From Candidatus Heimdallarchaeota archaeon LC_3 (lineage in GTDB: Archaea; Asgardarchaeota; Heimdallarchaeia; Hodarchaeales; LC-3), in the NCBI GenBank assembly GCA_001940645.1, contig MDVS01000116.1:1-14314 (forward strand): a DNA stretch of 14,314 nt. Direction: 5' to 3'. The notes under the pieces were generated by a model that searched no databases, had not been told where the DNA came from, and saw only the letters and a list, made by a program, of their open reading frames with translations. The position numbers and the translations under genes are program-made. Within the stretch, counting starts at the first letter, position 1. Each line of letters starts with the position of its first letter. Below, piece after piece: positions 13,514 through 14,314 of the stretch.

Positions 13514-14314
13514 TCAATTTTTTTCTAAAAACTCAATTTCTCCAACGGTTAACTCTTTTTTTTCTTTATTACTAGTAGTAACCAATAATGACCCGTAGTC
13601 AGTTATATCATTTACTGTAGCTTCAAAAAAGTGCTTTTCTAAATCTTTAAACTTTATAGATTTATTGATTATATTACTAAAAGAAAGCCACTCATTTTTT
13701 AAAACATCTAGTGGGAAATTTGAATTCCAGTATGTATCCATATAAAAAATAGTTTCTTGAAAGGTATTAATGATTAAATTTTCCTCAGAAGGCTGTTTTC
13801 CCAAAAGAATTAATTCTTTTTTTACAGAGGATATCTTTCCATTTAATTCAGGAAATTCTGTGATTATTTCATTCAAATTATTCTCAATGTTTAATCCTAA
13901 ACCTAAAAATATTACCATTCCTTGATTCCCAATTTTAGATTCACCAAGTATTCCACCAATTTTTTTCCCGAAAACCATGATATCATTAGGCCATTTCAAT
14001 GTTGGATTAAGACCTGTATTTTTAAGGGCTTTACATATACTTATTGACAATGCTGATTGGATCCAGAAGACCTTTGATTGAGAGATGTTTGTTTCTTGTG
14101 GAAAAACCAATTTAAAGCTGAAATAAAGTCCTCCAACATTGCTTATCCATTTTCGATCTTTTTGGCCTTTTCCTTTTCTTTGGCTTCTTGCAATAACAAT
14201 AGTCCCTGATGGAAGAAAGGGGTATTGAATTATATAATCGTTTGTTGAATCTATACTATCAATAGGTATTATTCTTTGACCGAGGGGAGTAGAAAAACCT
14301 GTTCTCGAGGTTTT
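13514..14314 (-). CDS. birA: Biotin-protein ligase (BirA/BPL), 5'-truncated by window edge
   Basis: Attaches biotin through biotinyl-5'-AMP to a lysine of carboxylase carrier domains in the cytosol. The frame is open from the right edge to the TGA at 13514, giving 266 visible residues; a start at an internal TTG (14110) would remove essential motifs. Numbering from the edge: IPIDSIDSTND (16-26) is the substrate-specificity entry motif, GKGQKDRKW (48-56) the biotin/adenylate loop, GGLYFSFKL follows, then LKWPND with catalytic Lys107 and KKIGGILGE. The C-terminal SH3-like domain ends with YGSLLVTT...LTVGEIEF. No helix-turn-helix is visible, so it is probably a non-repressor, archaeal-type enzyme whose start lies a few residues beyond the window. 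Aligned without gaps to E. coli GRGRRGRKW, Gln51 occupies the position of Arg118. No carboxylase or carrier gene is in the window. Confidence 0.93.
   Translation of the reverse strand, partial: KTSRTGFSTPLGQRIIPIDSIDSTNDYIIQYPFLPSGTIVIARSQRKGKGQKDRKWISNVGGLYFSFKLVFPQETNISQSKVFWIQSALSISICKALKNTGLNPTLKWPNDIMVFGKKIGGILGESKIGNQGMVIFLGLGLNIENNLNEIITEFPELNGKISSVKKELILLGKQPSEENLIINTFQETIFYMDTYWNSNFPLDVLKNEWLSFSNIINKSIKFKDLEKHFFEATVNDITDYGSLLVTTSNKEKKELTVGEIEFLEKN

Noticed and set aside
13514..14110. A complete 198-residue biotin ligase starting at TTG 14110
   Set aside because: The same frame continues to the window edge and contains the DSTND and GKGQKDRKW motifs, which the enzyme needs.

Overview
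This is an AT-rich window that reads as archaeal. Several genes have an AT-rich TATA-like box centred about 25-26 bases before the start codon, which implies leaderless mRNAs. The only clear Shine-Dalgarno sequence lies inside a two-gene operon. The biotin ligase shows no helix-turn-helix domain in its visible part, and several proteins combine TPR-like helices with beta-sandwich domains. Together with the mix of bacterial-type enzymes and lineage-specific membrane proteins, this fits an uncultured archaeon, possibly of the Asgard/Heimdall type. That placement is inference; no marker gene in the window fixes it.

Layout. 1-1151 (-): TPR-like plus beta-sandwich protein, cut by the left edge. 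1216-2193 (-): member of the uroporphyrinogen decarboxylase/cobalamin methyltransferase superfamily. 2241-3698 (+): pyruvate kinase, divergent from the previous gene with only 47 bases between the starts. 3704-4141 (-): CoA-binding Rossmann-fold gene broken by one in-frame TAA. 4440-6263 and 6263-8149 (+): two half-transporters of the ABC exporter type, overlapping by one base, forming an asymmetric heterodimer. 8245-9663 (-): ten-helix membrane protein with no recognisable family. 9915-11579 (+): unrecognised helical/TPR-like protein, probably with a TTG start. 11850-13292 (+): membrane protein with an ectodomain, a double-CxxC zinc ribbon and an RDD domain. 13514-14314 (-): biotin-protein ligase, cut at its N-terminus by the right edge.

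Apart from the ABC pair the genes look like single transcription units, with alternating strands and separate promoters. The neighbourhood mixes central metabolism (pyruvate kinase, biotin ligase) with membrane and envelope proteins and does not form an obvious single pathway. I found no mobile element, CRISPR array, rRNA or tRNA. I do not see convincing evidence of a new multi-gene system. The observations most worth following are the single-nonsense CoA-binding gene, the matched degenerate ATP site across the two ABC subunits, a biotin ligase with Gln where E. coli BirA has Arg118, the zinc-ribbon/RDD protein, and the unrecognised genes at 8245-9663 and 9915-11579.
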